A DNA stretch of 16,172 bases from Desulfobacteraceae bacterium (GTDB lineage Bacteria; Desulfobacterota; Desulfobacteria; Desulfobacterales; Desulfobacteraceae), in contig JAFLJU010000175.1 in the NCBI GenBank assembly GCA_022712835.1, positions 1-16,172 on the forward strand. The letters run 5' to 3'. The notes under the pieces were generated by a model that was not told where the DNA came from, did no database searches, and worked only from the letters and a program-made list of their open reading frames with translations. The position numbers and the translations under genes are program-made. Positions 14,195-16,172 of this stretch are shown here, piece after piece. Position 1 is the first letter of the stretch; each line of letters opens with the position of its first letter.

Positions 14195-14223
14195 ACAATA
14201 AAGGTTCGAAAGGACAAGGTCAA
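14195..14223 (-). promoter_or_regulatory. Candidate - strand promoter
   Basis: On the - strand TTGACC (14223-14218), a 17-base spacer and TATTGT (14200-14195): five of six and four of six consensus matches. It would start a transcript near 14188 that runs into the terminator at 14070-14031. Confidence 0.4.
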
Positions 14224-14445
14224 GAGAAATTTTTTTAAAGCCCCAACAATGCTTTTTCCAGTCCTGTCTTTTTCAAACTCATGCCTGGTCATTAATACCA
14301 TCATTGTGACCCCTGGCAATACTCATTTGTTTTGTGAATACCAAGGCGCCCCTGCCTGTAAAAAATAATATAATTAAAAGAGTTCAGTCAATTCGATAAT
14401 CGTGATACTTTAAAAATCTTTTTTGCATAGACAAGAAGGATTATT

Positions 14446-15315
14446 ATGCAGTACCTATTGTTCATTATTACATCTCTAATCTGGGGTGGTGCCTTTTTTC
14501 TCATGAAAAAAGCAGGTCTTGCTTTTGGCCCGCTGACAATCGGAGCCAGTACCACGTTTGGTGGCGCCTTAGTGCTTTGGATATCCTGGCTAGTCAAACA
14601 AAATACGTGGCAGATTCGGCGTCAACATTTGATACCCTTGTTGATTGTCTCTTTGCTTGGTTACATATTCCCCTATGCGGCACAACCTTTTCTTATCAAA
14701 CTGATTGGGCATGGGTTTATCGGGATGATGGTCGCCTTGGTACCCATTTTTACAATCTTGGTATCCATTCCTTTGTTGGGCGTATACCCCAGTCGAAAAC
14801 AATTTCTTGGCATTTTGATCGGAATGGTGTGTCTATCATTGATGGTTATTGATGGTTTGGATCGAAATGTCAGTTGGTTTTTCTTGTTTATGGCCCTCTC
14901 GGTTCCCCTTTGCTATGCAATAGCCAATACCCTTGTCCAGCGCTCGTTTCAGGATTTACCACCGATCATTCTTGTTGCCCTGTTAATGACGGCTGGAACG
15001 ATTGTGCTAACACCATTAGCGCTGGTATTTGAAACGATCACAATTGATGATAATTTTGTTACAGCTATTGTTGCTATTATACTGTTGGCGATATTCGCAC
15101 GGGGTATTGCCATGCTATTTTTTTATAAAATGATTAAAACTAATGGCCCCCTTTTTGCTGGCATGGTTACCTATGTCATTCCTATCGAAGCACTCATGTG
15201 GAGTTGGCTGGACAATGAACGCATCACATTAATGCAGGTATCTGCCATTTTGATTGTGCTGTTAGTCGTTGGCGTGGTCCAGCGGGATATCGTTCATCGC
15301 AATAAAAAATGCTGA
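14446..15315 (+). CDS. EamA/DMT-family membrane transporter
   Basis: A 289-residue, strongly hydrophobic protein with about ten predicted helices arranged as two EamA halves (about 1-135 and 145-285). The N-terminus YLLFIITSLIWGGAFFLMKK is the family opening, and the second half ends with MVTYVIPIEALMWSWLDNE and a basic tail (HRNKKC). The length is normal. Members export or import metabolites such as amino acids, nucleotides or dicarboxylates; substrate cannot be read from sequence. The ATG has AAGGA six bases upstream. It converges with the regulator gene at 15380 with 64 bases between them and no clear terminator. Confidence 0.9.
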   Translation: MQYLLFIITSLIWGGAFFLMKKAGLAFGPLTIGASTTFGGALVLWISWLVKQNTWQIRRQHLIPLLIVSLLGYIFPYAAQPFLIKLIGHGFIGMMVALVPIFTILVSIPLLGVYPSRKQFLGILIGMVCLSLMVIDGLDRNVSWFFLFMALSVPLCYAIANTLVQRSFQDLPPIILVALLMTAGTIVLTPLALVFETITIDDNFVTAIVAIILLAIFARGIAMLFFYKMIKTNGPLFAGMVTYVIPIEALMWSWLDNERITLMQVSAILIVLLVVGVVQRDIVHRNKKC

Positions 15316-15379
15316 CCTTTCCTTAAAAAATTGTCCAACGGGTAGCCTAAACATGGTGCTGTACCTATTGAGTCCCGCT

Positions 15380-16172
15380 TTAAATATCTTCTGGAATCCG
15401 GATCCCATATTGTTTTATCCGCTTCCAAAGGGTCACCCGGCTGATTCCCAGTTTCCGGGCCAATTTGGATTGATTTCCCCTGGTTTGTCTAAGGAGCGAT
15501 AGAAGCTCATCTCGATTTGATTGAGTCTCCGGGGATAAGGCGGGGTGTTCTTCACAAATTAGTTGATTCCCATTTCTAATTTTAGGCGGTATGTGTTTGG
15601 GCTCAATCCATCCCTGGTTGCACAGGATAGCCGCATATTCTATGGCATTTCGAAGTTCACGGACATTGCCGGGCCAATGATAATCAAGAAAAATTTCCAT
15701 GGCTTCCGACGAGATTTCCAAGATCGGTTTCTTATTTTTTGTACAAACCCGGTTGATAAAATTTTCTACAATCAGGGGGATATCTTCTTTTCGGGCCGTC
15801 AGAGAAGGGCATTGAAGGGGAAACACATTAATTCTAAAAAAAAGATCTTCCCGAAAATCACCTTTTTTTATCATGTTTTCAAGGTTTCTGTTGGTGGCGG
15901 TAATAATTCGTATATCAACGGGAAACGGATGATGGTCCCCCACCCGTTCCACTTCTTTTTCTTCTAATACCCGGAGAAGTTTAACCTGGGTGGACAAGGG
16001 GATATCTCCAATTTCGTCCAGAAAAAGGGTGCCTGTGTTGGCGGCTTCAAACCGTCCGATACGATCCCTGTCCGCACCGGTAAAAGATCCTTTGACATGG
16101 CCGAACAACTCACTTTCAAGGAGGCTTTCGTTGAGGGCCGCACAATTAACCTTGATAAACGGCTGATTTTTC
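15380..16172 (-). CDS. Sigma54-dependent transcriptional activator, NtrC family (C-terminal part)
   Basis: The frame runs off the right edge of the window, so the N-terminus, including Walker A and any receiver domain, is missing; 263 residues are visible. The AAA+ core shows [20 protein letters not shown], the sigma54-contact loop as GSFTGA (Ser in the second position instead of the usual Ala), Walker [13 protein letters not shown], the arginine-containing ATATNRN-like segment (IITATNRN), [14 protein letters not shown] and [17 protein letters not shown]-terminal Fis-type helix-turn-helix follows ([20 protein letters not shown]). It binds enhancers and opens sigma54 promoters. It might be the partner of the kinase at 10932, but the EamA gene lies between and the receiver domain is not seen. 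Confidence 0.93.
   Translation of the reverse strand, partial: KNQPFIKVNCAALNESLLESELFGHVKGSFTGADRDRIGRFEAANTGTLFLDEIGDIPLSTQVKLLRVLEEKEVERVGDHHPFPVDIRIITATNRNLENMIKKGDFREDLFFRINVFPLQCPSLTARKEDIPLIVENFINRVCTKNKKPILEISSEAMEIFLDYHWPGNVRELRNAIEYAAILCNQGWIEPKHIPPKIRNGNQLICEEHPALSPETQSNRDELLSLLRQTRGNQSKLARKLGISRVTLWKRIKQYGIRIPEDI

Larger units (their letters stand above)
13950..14445. other. Gene-poor spacer between kinase and transporter
   Basis: No convincing protein gene. The + strand is rich in AACA/AACAG-like strings between 14095 and 14185. The - strand reads in pieces like a decayed secreted protein: KKFLLTLSFRTFIVFPVRAF followed by VVTEVDFLSVT, a stop, then NYSVLTVVDLDPDVL, with a frame break from a 15-residue start (MSLKKTGLEKALLGL, ATG at 14282). 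It also holds the - strand promoter and terminator listed separately. Confidence 0.4.

Overview
This window looks like the chromosome of an anaerobic deltaproteobacterium (Desulfobacterota, Desulfobacteraceae-like). That placement is an inference from the glnD-glnB-glnA order, the protein styles, the large Cache-type histidine kinase and the NtrC-type regulator. No single gene proves it.

Layout. (1) 1-3497, core genes, + strand: the 3' end of glnD (ACT domain), glnB (PII) and glnA (type I glutamine synthetase), closed by a strong terminator. A periplasmic MltB-type lytic transglycosylase and a small two-helix membrane protein follow. (2) 3556-3630: tRNA-Glu(CTC). (3) 3584-9100: a compact integrative element of about 5.5 kb inserted in the 3' part of that tRNA. 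It is bounded by a 47-bp direct repeat (attL in the tRNA, attR at 9054-9100). On the - strand it carries a tyrosine integrase, a 288-aa unknown protein translationally coupled to it, an AlpA-like excisionase/regulator, a micro-ORF, a winged-helix replication-like protein and a 75-aa protein with eight GX3 repeats. Facing them on the + strand is one cargo gene, a 400-aa protein with an N-terminal GIY-YIG nuclease domain and an unrecognised C-terminal region. Tandem 12-bp repeats lie near both ends, in the same orientation, and look like integrase arm sites. At the right end they form the ribosome binding site of the integrase. (4) 9101-10930, scar zone: a terminator and a second set of 12-bp-period C-rich repeats placed as in the element's left end (possible relic of another element), a start-less remnant of a group II PLP decarboxylase, and an intact ADP-ribosylglycohydrolase gene (- strand). 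(5) 10821-13949: a good sigma70-type promoter and a 1005-aa sensor histidine kinase. (6) 13950-14445: gene-poor spacer with a promoter-plus-terminator pair on the - strand that could define a roughly 155-nt RNA. (7) 14446-16172: an EamA/DMT transporter and, converging on it, the C-terminal 263 residues of a sigma54-dependent NtrC-family activator.

How the parts work together. GlnD, GlnB and GlnA form the classical nitrogen-sensing circuit: GlnD modifies PII at Tyr51, and GlnA has the adenylylation tyrosine. The tRNA-Glu locus is an integration hotspot. The best candidates for undescribed biology are the element's cargo (the GIY-YIG fusion, perhaps a defence or competition nuclease) and its small accessory proteins. 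The kinase and the sigma54 activator could be one two-component pair, but the window does not prove it.
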